A DNA stretch of 64,000 nt from Oceanicoccus sagamiensis (GTDB taxonomy: Bacteria > Pseudomonadota > Gammaproteobacteria > Pseudomonadales > Dasaniaceae), in the NCBI RefSeq assembly GCF_002117105.1, contig NZ_CP019343.1, positions 434,001 through 498,000 on the forward strand, given 5' to 3'. The position numbers and the translations under genes were made by a program. The stretch's first letter is position 1. Each line of letters opens with the position of its first letter. Below are positions 56,549-64,000 of the stretch, piece after piece. A model generated the notes under the pieces. That model had not been told where the DNA came from. It searched no databases and was given only the letters and a program-made list of their open reading frames with translations.

Positions 56549-58258
56549 ATGAATGCAATACCCTTAAGCGGCTTAGCCCGGCGTCTGGTTAAAGATGCAC
56601 TGTTAAGTGAAGAGGCAGCACAAGAAGCCTTTCAAAGTGCCAGCACTGAGAAAATGCCCTTTGTCTCTTACCTGATCTCTGAGGGTCTGTGTGACAGTGG
56701 AGCTATTGCTGCAGCGGCATCTGACGAGTTTGGCGCTCCCTTGTTTGACCTCGTCTCCTTCAATATGGAAATGGCACCCAAAGAACTGGTCGATATTAAG
56801 CTAATCCAGCAGCACCATACACTGCCCTTATATCGACGCGGCAACAGGCTCTTTATTGCTGTTTCAGACCCTACCAATCTTAGAGCACTTGATGAGATCA
56901 AATTTCATACAGGCATCAATACTGATGCGGTATTGGTTGATGAAGCATTACTAAGCGAAGCGATTGCCAAATATGTCGAGGCCAATGATGAACCTCTTGG
57001 AGGGTTTGACGACCTTGAAGATGGTCTCGATGACCTGGATATTGAAGCCGTTGATGAAGATGGCGGCGGTGAAGCCGAACAAGGTGGCGACATTGATGAA
57101 ACACCAATCGTCCGCTTTGTTAACAAGGTTCTTATTGATGCCATTAAATCCGGCGCATCGGATATCCACTTTGAACCCTATGAGAAAAGTTACCGGGTAC
57201 GCTTTCGTACCGATGGTATCCTGACCGAAGTGACCCGACCCCCCATGACTCTGTCAGGTCGCTTGGCTGCACGTTTGAAAGTTATGTCGCAAATGGATAT
57301 TTCAGAGCGACGCCTGCCACAGGATGGCCGCATCAAGATGAAGCTATCTAAAAAGCGCGCTATCGATTTCCGGGTCAACACCCTGCCCACCTTATTTGGT
57401 GAAAAGGTGGTGCTGCGTATACTTGACCCCAGCAGTGCCCAGATGGGTATTGATGCACTCGGTTATGAACCCGAACAAAAAGAAATGTATATGCACGCCC
57501 TGAAACAACCCCAGGGTATGATACTGGTGACCGGGCCTACCGGTAGTGGTAAAACCGTATCTCTGTATACCGGCCTCAATATCTTGAACGAACCCGAGGT
57601 CAATATCTCAACGGCGGAAGACCCGGTTGAAATTAACCTGGAAGGTATTAACCAATGCCATGTTAATCCTAAAGTCGGCCTGACCTTTGCCGAGGCTCTG
57701 CGCTCTTTTCTACGTCAGGATCCCGATGTCATTATGGTGGGTGAGATTCGTGACCTTGAAACCGCCGAGATTTCTATTAAGGCGGCACAAACCGGCCATA
57801 TGGTAATGTCCACACTGCACACTAACAGCGCAGCAGAGACCATTACTCGCTTGATGAATATGGGGGTCCCGGCATTTAATGTGGCCACCTCAGTTAGCTT
57901 AATTATCGCCCAGCGATTAGCGCGCCGCCTATGCAGCGAGTGTAAAGAACCCGCGGATATACCCAAAGAAACGCTACTGGCGGAAGGCTTTACTGAAGCC
58001 GATTTGGAGGAAGCCACACTGATGAAACCCGTTGGCTGCTCCAAATGCAGCAGCGGCAGCAAAGGCCGAGTGGGAATATATGAAGTAGTTCGCATCACCG
58101 ATGAAATCTCCCGTATTATTATGGAAGGTGGTAATTCGATAGAAATTGGCGACAAAGCCCGTGCAGAAGGTTTCAACGACCTCCGCAGATCGGCATTAAT
58201 GAAAGCAGCCCAAGGGTTAATTAGCCTGGAAGAGGTTAATCGGGTAACGAAGGATTAA
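56549..58258 (+). CDS. pilB: Type IV pilus extension ATPase PilB
   Basis: Hexameric ATPase that powers pilus assembly. From the ATG at 56549 it has 569 residues, the usual length; an upstream in-frame start at 56453 would add an unlike sequence. N-terminal MshEN-type domain (~1-140), then an acidic linker (~150-185) and the ATPase domain with Walker A GPTGSGKT near residue 335, the aspartate box DPVEINLEGINQ and Walker B DPDVIMVGEIRD. Two CxxC pairs (LCSEC and CSKCSSG) form the zinc site in the C-terminus. Followed by pilC after 3 bases. Confidence 0.95.
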   Translation: MNAIPLSGLARRLVKDALLSEEAAQEAFQSASTEKMPFVSYLISEGLCDSGAIAAAASDEFGAPLFDLVSFNMEMAPKELVDIKLIQQHHTLPLYRRGNRLFIAVSDPTNLRALDEIKFHTGINTDAVLVDEALLSEAIAKYVEANDEPLGGFDDLEDGLDDLDIEAVDEDGGGEAEQGGDIDETPIVRFVNKVLIDAIKSGASDIHFEPYEKSYRVRFRTDGILTEVTRPPMTLSGRLAARLKVMSQMDISERRLPQDGRIKMKLSKKRAIDFRVNTLPTLFGEKVVLRILDPSSAQMGIDALGYEPEQKEMYMHALKQPQGMILVTGPTGSGKTVSLYTGLNILNEPEVNISTAEDPVEINLEGINQCHVNPKVGLTFAEALRSFLRQDPDVIMVGEIRDLETAEISIKAAQTGHMVMSTLHTNSAAETITRLMNMGVPAFNVATSVSLIIAQRLARRLCSECKEPADIPKETLLAEGFTEADLEEATLMKPVGCSKCSSGSKGRVGIYEVVRITDEISRIIMEGGNSIEIGDKARAEGFNDLRRSALMKAAQGLISLEEVNRVTKD

Positions 58259-58261
58259 GTT

Positions 58262-59479
58262 ATGGCAACAGCAACAACAAAAACCAGCATTTATACCTGG
58301 CAGGGTATCGATAAGCAGGGCCGAACCACCAAAGGTGAAAGTAGCGGCGCCAGTCAAGCTGTCGTAAAAGCGCAGCTGCGCAAACAGGGGATTACCCCCA
58401 AGACCGTCAAGAAAAAGCCCAAGCCACTGTTTTCCAGCAAGAAACCGATCACCCCTGCTGATATTTCAATATTTACCCGGCAATTGGCCACCATGATGAA
58501 GGCCGGTGTACCTCTGGTACAGAGCTTCGATATTGTGGCTGAAGGTCTGGATAACCCCAGCATGGCGGAGCTGGTTATCACGATTAAAAATGAGGTGGCG
58601 TCAGGCTCCGGCTTTGCCACAGCCATCAGCAAACACCCCAATCAATTTGATGAGCTGTATTGCAACTTAGTCGCCTCAGGCGAGCAGTCCGGTACGCTCG
58701 AAACCATGCTAGACCGAGTGGCTACCTACAAAGAAAAATCTGAAGCGTTAAAAGCAAAAATCAAAAAAGCAATGACCTACCCTATTGCCGTTTTGGCGGT
58801 AGCTGCCATCGTAACAGGTATTTTATTAGTCAAAGTTATCCCTCAGTTTGCCGAATCTTTTGCTAATTTTGGTTCTGAACTTCCCGCCTTTACCCAAATG
58901 GTTGTAGCCCTCTCTGAATGGGTACAGGAATGGTGGCTAGTCATTGTTGTCGCCATAGTTGCCGCTATATTTTTATTCAAAGAAGCCGTGAAACGATCTC
59001 CCGCTGTTGCTTTGGCAGTAGATAAAGCAGCGCTAAAGGCTCCTGTTATCGGTGAAATTGTCTTCCACTCTATCATTGCCCGTTTTGCCAGAACGCTCGC
59101 AACTACCTTTTCTGCGGGTGTACCTCTAGTAGATGCGCTGGAAGCCGTATCAGGTACAGCCGGCAATATTATCTATACTGACGCCATCAAACGGATTCGC
59201 GAAGATGTTCTGACGGGGCAGCAACTTTATACCTCCATTCGCAGTACTGAGCTGTTCCCCAATATGCTGTTACAAATGGTTTCCATCGGTGAGCAGTCCG
59301 GTGCGCTGGATGAAATGCTGGAAAAAGTCGCTATCCACTATGAAGAAGCGGTAGACAACTCAGTCGATAACCTGACAGCTTTACTTGAACCTATTATTAT
59401 GAGTTTCTTGGGTGTCGTTGTCGGTGGCCTAATGATCGCCATGTACCTGCCAATCTTTATGATGGGCGCCGCCGTTTAA
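58262..59479 (+). CDS. pilC: Type IV pilus inner-membrane platform protein PilC
   Basis: Polytopic GspF-family protein forming the platform on which PilB acts. The 405-residue protein has the two repeats of the T2SF domain (residues ~75-200 and ~275-400) with three main transmembrane helices, and the signature VPLVQSFDIVAEGLDNPSM and VPLVDALEAVSGTAGN, each with following SGSGF or TGQQL. It lies between pilB and pilD. Confidence 0.95.
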   Translation: MATATTKTSIYTWQGIDKQGRTTKGESSGASQAVVKAQLRKQGITPKTVKKKPKPLFSSKKPITPADISIFTRQLATMMKAGVPLVQSFDIVAEGLDNPSMAELVITIKNEVASGSGFATAISKHPNQFDELYCNLVASGEQSGTLETMLDRVATYKEKSEALKAKIKKAMTYPIAVLAVAAIVTGILLVKVIPQFAESFANFGSELPAFTQMVVALSEWVQEWWLVIVVAIVAAIFLFKEAVKRSPAVALAVDKAALKAPVIGEIVFHSIIARFARTLATTFSAGVPLVDALEAVSGTAGNIIYTDAIKRIREDVLTGQQLYTSIRSTELFPNMLLQMVSIGEQSGALDEMLEKVAIHYEEAVDNSVDNLTALLEPIIMSFLGVVVGGLMIAMYLPIFMMGAAV

Positions 59480-59491
59480 GAATAATTACTT

Positions 59492-60376
59492 ATGACATTA
59501 TTAGAGTTTCTACAGGCCTCGCCTGCGTTAACGATTGGACTGACGGTTATTATCGGCCTGCTGGTCGGCAGTTTTCTCAATGTGGTGATCTATCGCCTGC
59601 CCTTGATGATGGAAAAAGAGTGGAAGCAGGAGTGCCGTATCATTCTGGAACTGGATAAAGACCAGCCACCGGCCAAAACCGAAGCAAAACTGACTTTATC
59701 CTATCCAAACTCCCACTGCCCAAGCTGCAACAACCCCATCAAGCCCTGGCAAAATATCCCGGTGATTAGCTACCTGCTACTCAAAGGCCAGTGTGCTCAT
59801 TGTAAAACGGCAATATCGATTCGCTACCCCATTATTGAAGCCGTGACCGGCATTATGTCTGGCATCCTGGCCTGGTATTTAGGCGCCTCGCCACAGCTAT
59901 TAATGGCCCTGTTCTTTACCTGGTGCTTAATCAGTTTAACGATGATTGATGCCGACACCCAATTACTGCCTGACCAAATCACCCTCCCCCTCCTCTGGGC
60001 TGGTTTATTAGTCAATAGCTTTGGGTTATTTGTCCCACTCTATGATGCCGTATGGGGCGCTATAGGCGGCTATCTAAGTTTATGGTCAGTTTATTGGTTG
60101 TTTAAAATCCTCACCGGCAAGGAAGGTATGGGCTACGGCGATTTTAAATTGCTGGCAGCTCTTGGGGCCTGGATGGGCTGGCAATATCTACTGGTTATTA
60201 TCTTACTGTCATCACTGGTTGGTGCCGTCGTCGGTAGTATTCTATTGGCAGTCAATAAAAAAGGCCGCAATACCACCATTCCTTTTGGGCCTTATCTGGC
60301 AGCCGCCGGCTGGATCGCATTCCTTTGGGGCGACCAGATTATTAGCACCTACCTCCGTGTTAGCGGCATCAAATAA
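59492..60376 (+). CDS. pilD: Prepilin leader peptidase/N-methyltransferase PilD
   Basis: Bifunctional inner-membrane aspartic protease that cleaves and methylates pilins and pseudopilins. The 294-residue protein shows the tetracysteine CPSCNNPIKPWQ ... CAHC pair, and the active-site aspartates in IDADTQLLPDQ and GMGYGDFKLLAALGAW. Several transmembrane helices are evident. It is 12 bases after pilC and is followed by coaE as in Pseudomonas. Confidence 0.95.
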   Translation: MTLLEFLQASPALTIGLTVIIGLLVGSFLNVVIYRLPLMMEKEWKQECRIILELDKDQPPAKTEAKLTLSYPNSHCPSCNNPIKPWQNIPVISYLLLKGQCAHCKTAISIRYPIIEAVTGIMSGILAWYLGASPQLLMALFFTWCLISLTMIDADTQLLPDQITLPLLWAGLLVNSFGLFVPLYDAVWGAIGGYLSLWSVYWLFKILTGKEGMGYGDFKLLAALGAWMGWQYLLVIILLSSLVGAVVGSILLAVNKKGRNTTIPFGPYLAAAGWIAFLWGDQIISTYLRVSGIK

Positions 60377-60437
60377 ACACTAAACCCACAACCCAATTCA
60401 CGATAATATAGCCCTTCTTTTACAACTGGGAAGGGTT

Positions 60438-61049
60438 ATGTTTATTGTGGGTCTTACAGGGGGTATCGGCAGCGGCAAAACCGCAGTATCCGACCACTTA
60501 CAATCACTGGGTATCGATATAGTGGATGCCGATCTCGCCTCGCGCACGGTGGTTGAACCCGGGCAACCGGCATTGACACAGATTGCGGAGCACTTTGGTG
60601 AAGAGATACTACTACCCGACCAATCTCTGGATCGCGCTGCCCTAAGGCAAAAGATTTTCTCTAAGCCTGCGGATAAACAGTGGCTGGAAGCACTACTACA
60701 CCCACTGATTGCCGAAGAAATTTCATACCAATTGGCAAAAACCACTAGCCCCTACGCCCTCTTTGTTTCGCCGTTATTGCTGGAAATTGGGCAAAGTGCT
60801 ATCTGCGATAGAATACTGGTTGTCGATGTACCGGAAGCGATGCAAATAGCTCGAACCACACAGCGCGATAACAATGATGAAGAACAGGTCCGGCGTATTA
60901 TTGCCAGCCAGATACCGCGGCAACAACGGCTGGAAAAAGCCGATGACATTATAGAAAATACTCAGGGTTTAGCTGAACTACAGCAGCAGGCTGCCGTCTT
61001 ACACCAGCACTATCTATCACTCGCCGAGGCCAAAAAGCATGACGGATAA
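60438..61049 (+). CDS. coaE: Dephospho-CoA kinase
   Basis: Last enzyme of coenzyme A synthesis, phosphorylating the 3'-OH of dephospho-CoA. The 203-residue P-loop protein starts VGLTGGIGSGKTAVSDHL and shows VDADLASRTVVEPG and SPLLLEIG. Its stop codon overlaps the yacG start by 11 bases, which suggests coupling. The pilD-coaE-yacG order is conserved in gammaproteobacteria. Confidence 0.96.
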   Translation: MFIVGLTGGIGSGKTAVSDHLQSLGIDIVDADLASRTVVEPGQPALTQIAEHFGEEILLPDQSLDRAALRQKIFSKPADKQWLEALLHPLIAEEISYQLAKTTSPYALFVSPLLLEIGQSAICDRILVVDVPEAMQIARTTQRDNNDEEQVRRIIASQIPRQQRLEKADDIIENTQGLAELQQQAAVLHQHYLSLAEAKKHDG

Positions 61050-61239
61050 CACCGTAAAAACCATTCCCTGCCCCAACTGCAAAACACCGGTGCCTTGGGA
61101 CACCCATAATGAAAACCGCCCTTTCTGTTCAGATAGCTGTCGTAATAAAGACTTTATTGCTTGGGCCAATGAAGAAAAAGTGATGAAAGGTAACTCCCTG
61201 TATGACGGTGTGCTATCCAATGAGTTACTAGACGACTAA
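61039..61239 (+). CDS. yacG: DNA gyrase inhibitor/zinc-binding protein YacG
   Basis: A 66-residue zinc-binding protein that inhibits gyrase in Escherichia coli. It has CPNCKTPV and FCSDSCRNKDFIAWANEE, four cysteines in the expected spacing. It overlaps coaE and ends at a bidirectional terminator. Confidence 0.93.
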   Translation: MTDNTVKTIPCPNCKTPVPWDTHNENRPFCSDSCRNKDFIAWANEEKVMKGNSLYDGVLSNELLDD

Positions 61240-61250
61240 ACCGCAGGCAC

Positions 61251-61283
61251 AAAAAAAGCCGCTTCAATAAGCGGCTTTTATAT
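61251..61283. terminator. Bidirectional terminator after yacG
   Basis: Arms AAAAGCCGCT/AGCGGCTTTT (61254-61279) around a 6-base loop, with a run of seven As/Ts at 61251-61257 and TTTTATATT on the other side. It probably serves yacG (+) and the convergent exported-protein gene (-). Confidence 0.9.
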
Positions 61284-61297
61284 TACTAAGTTTAGCT

Positions 61298-61747
61298 TTA
61301 GATCGATGACTCTACTTCTGACAGCGAAGGCATCATATTGTAGGCATAATCTTCAGTAACCAACTCATAGACTGATTTAAAGTTGCCACCGCGACGGTCC
61401 ATTTTGGCGACCAGGTAATAGGTCTTACCGGGCATAACACTGATTTCCAGCGGCTTATCTTTGTAAAAATTACTGCGCACAGTATAGGTGCCTGCTTCTA
61501 CATCCATAGTCTGGGTGCTATTCACTTTAACCCGTCCCAATCTTTCTTCACCGACATAGACGGTAAAGTTTAAGGATCTTGTCTTTGGTCGTTCCAGACC
61601 TCGTAATACAATAATTTGACTAGTAGGGGCTGCTTTAGCAGCACTATCCATCGCCTTTGATTGCTCTGCAGATACTTGGCCGACCATTACTAAACCGACC
61701 AACAGTACGATTACGTTGCCAATTAAACCTTTTGCATATTTAGTCAT
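61298..61747 (-). CDS. Small exported protein, PEGA/DUF2846-like
   Basis: A 149-residue protein with an N-terminal signal peptide (residues ~1-27, cut near QVSA). The mature part has a beta-sandwich-like pattern, IIVLRGLERPKTRSLNFTVYVGEERLGRVKVNSTQTMDVEAGTYTVRS, as in PEGA or DUF2846 periplasmic proteins. The C-terminal part contains KTYYLVAKMDRRGGNFKSVYELV. Function unknown. It is convergent with yacG. Confidence 0.6.
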   Translation of the reverse strand: MTKYAKGLIGNVIVLLVGLVMVGQVSAEQSKAMDSAAKAAPTSQIIVLRGLERPKTRSLNFTVYVGEERLGRVKVNSTQTMDVEAGTYTVRSNFYKDKPLEISVMPGKTYYLVAKMDRRGGNFKSVYELVTEDYAYNMMPSLSEVESSI

Positions 61748-62014
61748 CTCTATCTCCCGCTAGCACTTAGTGCCACTGTGTAAATTCAAGGAATATACGG
61801 GGGTACTTTGCAATTAAGATCACAAAAAATAAATAATTTATTTGACACTAAAAATTGATCCAACCGTGCTATTTCGCCCGTAAGGACTTCTAAATCTGCA
61901 ACAATTTCCAAAGCCCTGATTCCAATTCAGGTTTCTAAATATTCCTCTCTATAAAACCTTTGTACAAACCCATGCTTCCCTTTATGATGAGTGCAACTAA
62001 TTCAGGGGACCACT
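61748..62014. promoter_or_regulatory. Divergent intergenic region upstream of the channel gene
   Basis: About 270 bases, AT-rich, between the exported-protein gene (-) and the pentapeptide/channel gene (+). No further gene is seen; the promoters of both genes must lie here but no boxes are clear. Confidence 0.35.
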
Positions 62015-62962
62015 ATGCCGGAATTAAATCACAGCAATAATAGCGACCAACGAGAATACTGGACCACACCTAACCCGGACAAACTGCTGCCAGGTACCCG
62101 TGAACAGCTAGAAAAGTGGATTAAGCACAGCCATGATATGCGCGGTTTTGTGCTTCGCCGCTGTGACCTTAGCGGTATCAACCTCGCCAAAACCGCCGAA
62201 CACCCCGAAGGCTTTAACTTCCAGGACGCCGACTTATACCGTGCAGATTTTTCCAGAGCTCACCTTTTCTCTGTCGACTTTCAAAATGCCTGCTTAATGA
62301 AAGCTAATTTCAGCGGCGCCAATCTCCATTGCGCCAATATGGAAAACGCTAATTTATTAGGTATTAACCTCGAGCATGCAAAGCTGGATAATATCCACTG
62401 GGGAGATACTGTCATTCAAGAGCAACAGGCCATCGTGGAAGCCAAAAAGGGCAATACTCAAAAGGCAACTGACCTCTATCTTGAAGCTGAAGAAAGTTAC
62501 CGCAACCTGAGAATCAACCTTGAAAGAGCGGGCCTGTTTGAAGTGGCCGGCCATTTCTTCCACCGTGAGATGGTGATGCGCAGAAAACGTATGCCGCGCT
62601 TTTCAGTCACCCGCAGTTTATCCCTGATTGTGGATTTATTATCGGGCTATGGTGAAAGGCCGTTAAGGGTGGTCGCTTTTTCACTGTGTTTTATTGTGTT
62701 TTGTGCCAGCTGCTATTTTTTTTCTTCGGGAATTTTATATCAGGGTATGGAAATGGGCTTTGATGCAAATAAAAGCCTCGCCACCAATATTGAGCATTTC
62801 TTTTCCTGTCTGTATTTTAGCGTGGTGACCTTTACCACACTCGGTTATGGCGACGTTACCCCACAGGGTGCCACCAGAGCCATTGCTGCGATGGAGGCCT
62901 TTGCAGGCAGTTTTACTATGGCTTTATTTGTGGTGGTATTTGTTAAAAAGATGACCCGCTAA
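62015..62962 (+). CDS. Pentapeptide-repeat protein fused to a two-helix potassium channel pore
   Basis: A 315-residue protein from the ATG at 62015 (AGGGGAC upstream). Residues ~50-130 contain pentapeptide repeats of A(D/N)L/F type (for example FQDADLYRADFSRAHL, ANLHCANMENANLLGINL). A helical linker follows (~140-200), then two transmembrane helices (~220-245 and ~290-310) around a pore loop with the selectivity filter TTLGYGD at residues 274-280. It therefore looks like a cytosolic pentapeptide regulatory domain controlling a KcsA-type pore. The family is known as ion-channel plus pentapeptide proteins; the signal is unknown. Confidence 0.82.
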   Translation: MPELNHSNNSDQREYWTTPNPDKLLPGTREQLEKWIKHSHDMRGFVLRRCDLSGINLAKTAEHPEGFNFQDADLYRADFSRAHLFSVDFQNACLMKANFSGANLHCANMENANLLGINLEHAKLDNIHWGDTVIQEQQAIVEAKKGNTQKATDLYLEAEESYRNLRINLERAGLFEVAGHFFHREMVMRRKRMPRFSVTRSLSLIVDLLSGYGERPLRVVAFSLCFIVFCASCYFFSSGILYQGMEMGFDANKSLATNIEHFFSCLYFSVVTFTTLGYGDVTPQGATRAIAAMEAFAGSFTMALFVVVFVKKMTR

Positions 62963-63005
62963 ACACCCATTGACTCAAACGACGGATCAGCTTCCTTAGG
63001 TCGAT

Positions 63006-63683
63006 TTGACCGCACCCTTAATTGCTATACAATTTAACTCGCCTGTAAATAAACACTATAAACACTCGGAAACTATTTTGTCTGACTCAGAGCCCGCCAT
63101 TGCCAAGCCCAGCTACTCGAAACGTGAGGCTTCCCGATTGCATATTTTGGACGCTGCTCGCGAGCTGGTTATGGAAATAGGCTATCAATCGGTCACCATG
63201 ACCGTCGTTGCCGATAGAGCCGGGGTCTCCAGGGCAACCCTTTACCGCTACTACTCTACCAAAGAGCAACTCTATAGCGATGTATCGATTCAGTGGGGCA
63301 TCAACTTTGTTGACCATATGCGGCAAAACCCACCCCAGGGTAATACCATCGGTGAGCGTATTACTGAAGTGATTCGCGCAACGGTGAATGCCTCGGCGGA
63401 TAATACCCGTTTAATGGCGGCGCATATTGCCACCATGATTTCTGATGAAGATACCCTTAAGGCGGACCAACGCCGATTAAAAACCTTGATTCCGGGCATT
63501 ATTAAAGTAGCAGCGGGAAAAACCGATGCAGAAAATCTGGAGTTGGCCGCATCCACATTGCAGCATGTACTGATTTCAAATTTGATTTTATTGCATGCAG
63601 GAAAAGCACAGCGCAGCCATATTATTATCGAAATGGAGAGTATTGCCGCGCGACTACTGGCCGAAGTATGGGATCAACCCTAA
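63006..63683 (+). CDS. TetR-family transcriptional regulator
   Basis: A DNA-binding regulator with the N-terminal helix-turn-helix at residues ~45-95 (ILDAARELVMEIGYQSVTMTVVADRAGVSRATLYRYYSTKEQLY), followed by a helical ligand domain. No ATG is available near the start: the reading frame can open with TTG at 63006 (225 residues) or TTG at 63078 (201 residues), the latter having GGA in front at good spacing. The target gene is unknown. Confidence 0.88.
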   Translation: MTAPLIAIQFNSPVNKHYKHSETILSDSEPAIAKPSYSKREASRLHILDAARELVMEIGYQSVTMTVVADRAGVSRATLYRYYSTKEQLYSDVSIQWGINFVDHMRQNPPQGNTIGERITEVIRATVNASADNTRLMAAHIATMISDEDTLKADQRRLKTLIPGIIKVAAGKTDAENLELAASTLQHVLISNLILLHAGKAQRSHIIIEMESIAARLLAEVWDQP

Positions 63684-63698
63684 GCATAACAAGCAGCG

Positions 63699-64000
63699 CT
63701 AAACCTTCATCGAACTGTTAGTTTCAGGCTCTGCCAAATCGATATAGTGCACACAGTTTCTGCCCGCCGCCTTGGAAAGATAAACACCCTGATCAGAGCA
63801 GGCAATTAACTCTTTGGCAATGTCATCTTCAGAGCCTTCTTCAAAATCATTCATTGGCAACCAGCAACAAACCCCCATCGACAAAGTGACGCTGACTTCC
63901 TTGCAGCCATCTTCTTCCGCATCGTCGTTAGCAATCATCAACTGACTAATTTGCTGGCGAATACGCTCGGCAATCTCCATCGCACGCTGCTGCCCACAGT
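63699..64000 (-). CDS. GGDEF-domain protein, C-terminal end (5' part outside window)
   Basis: Only the last ~100 codons lie in the window. The visible part (AMEIAERIRQQI, VTLSMGVCCW, LIACSDQGVYLSKAAGRNCVHYI) is the end of a GGDEF diguanylate cyclase domain. The GGDEF motif itself is outside the window, so catalytic competence cannot be judged. It is convergent with the TetR gene. Confidence 0.85.
   Translation of the reverse strand, partial: CGQQRAMEIAERIRQQISQLMIANDDAEEDGCKEVSVTLSMGVCCWLPMNDFEEGSEDDIAKELIACSDQGVYLSKAAGRNCVHYIDLAEPETNSSMKV

Noticed and set aside
57715-58176. Minus-strand ORF opposite pilB
   Set aside because: Antisense shadow of the conserved ATPase domain.

Overview
The window looks like a chromosomal segment of a marine gammaproteobacterium, probably of the Cellvibrionales/Spongiibacteraceae type. 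The evidence is conserved gammaproteobacterial gene order (mreB/gatCAB; rlmE-ftsH-folP-glmM-tpiA-secG-tRNALeu-tRNAfMet-rimP-nusA-infB-rbfA-truB-rpsO-pnp; ampE-ampD ... nadC ... pilA-pilB-pilC-pilD-coaE-yacG) together with a PA4642-family protein and a DUF1631 protein. The taxonomic placement is inference from gene content; no 16S gene is present.

Layout. 1-4.7 kb: the 5' part of mreB (minus) divergent from gatC-gatA-gatB and a PA4642-family gene. 4.7-15.7 kb: mostly single-gene housekeeping and accessory units: Smr nuclease-like protein, a DUF2892 membrane protein, a lone flagellin, a DEDD exonuclease, an mpl-RND exporter-YkgJ-Lon-like operon, a PilZ protein, inorganic pyrophosphatase, an unrecognised 161-residue protein, a VanY-type peptidase, a TfoX C-terminal protein and a small Rieske protein. 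15.7-16.5 kb: a 115-bp tandem repeat array carrying a palindrome that also occurs dispersed at three other intergenic sites. 16.5-32.2 kb: the long conserved minus-strand block for RNA metabolism, translation and cell-wall precursors, with two tRNAs; folP in this block is broken by a one-base frameshift in a homopolymer run. 32.3-43.3 kb: yhbY, a spermidine-synthase-like protein, a CoA-ester lyase, a double-cupin protein, a BLUF photoreceptor, a HupE/UreJ protein, a membrane-anchored ferrochelatase-like protein paired with an alpha/beta hydrolase, an omega-aminotransferase with a divergent LysR regulator, and ampDE.

43.4-61.2 kb: the nadC-pilA-pilBCD-coaE-yacG region. Relative to the compact order known in Pseudomonas aeruginosa, it contains an extra ParB-like gene after ampD and a six-gene, AT-rich glycan cassette between nadC and pilA (two GT2 transferases, a GT29-like transferase, a flippase, a DUF354 protein and a GT-C/TPR membrane protein). 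pilA lacks cysteines and has a well-spaced sigma-54 promoter candidate. 61.2-64 kb: a small exported protein, a pentapeptide-repeat/potassium-channel fusion, a TetR regulator and the C-terminal end of a GGDEF protein.

The points most worth following are the 115-bp array and its dispersed palindrome family, the glycan cassette at the pilin locus, the ferrochelatase-like/hydrolase pair, the ParB-like protein with a duplicated N-terminal motif, and the folP frameshift. No phage, insertion sequence, CRISPR or defence system was recognised.
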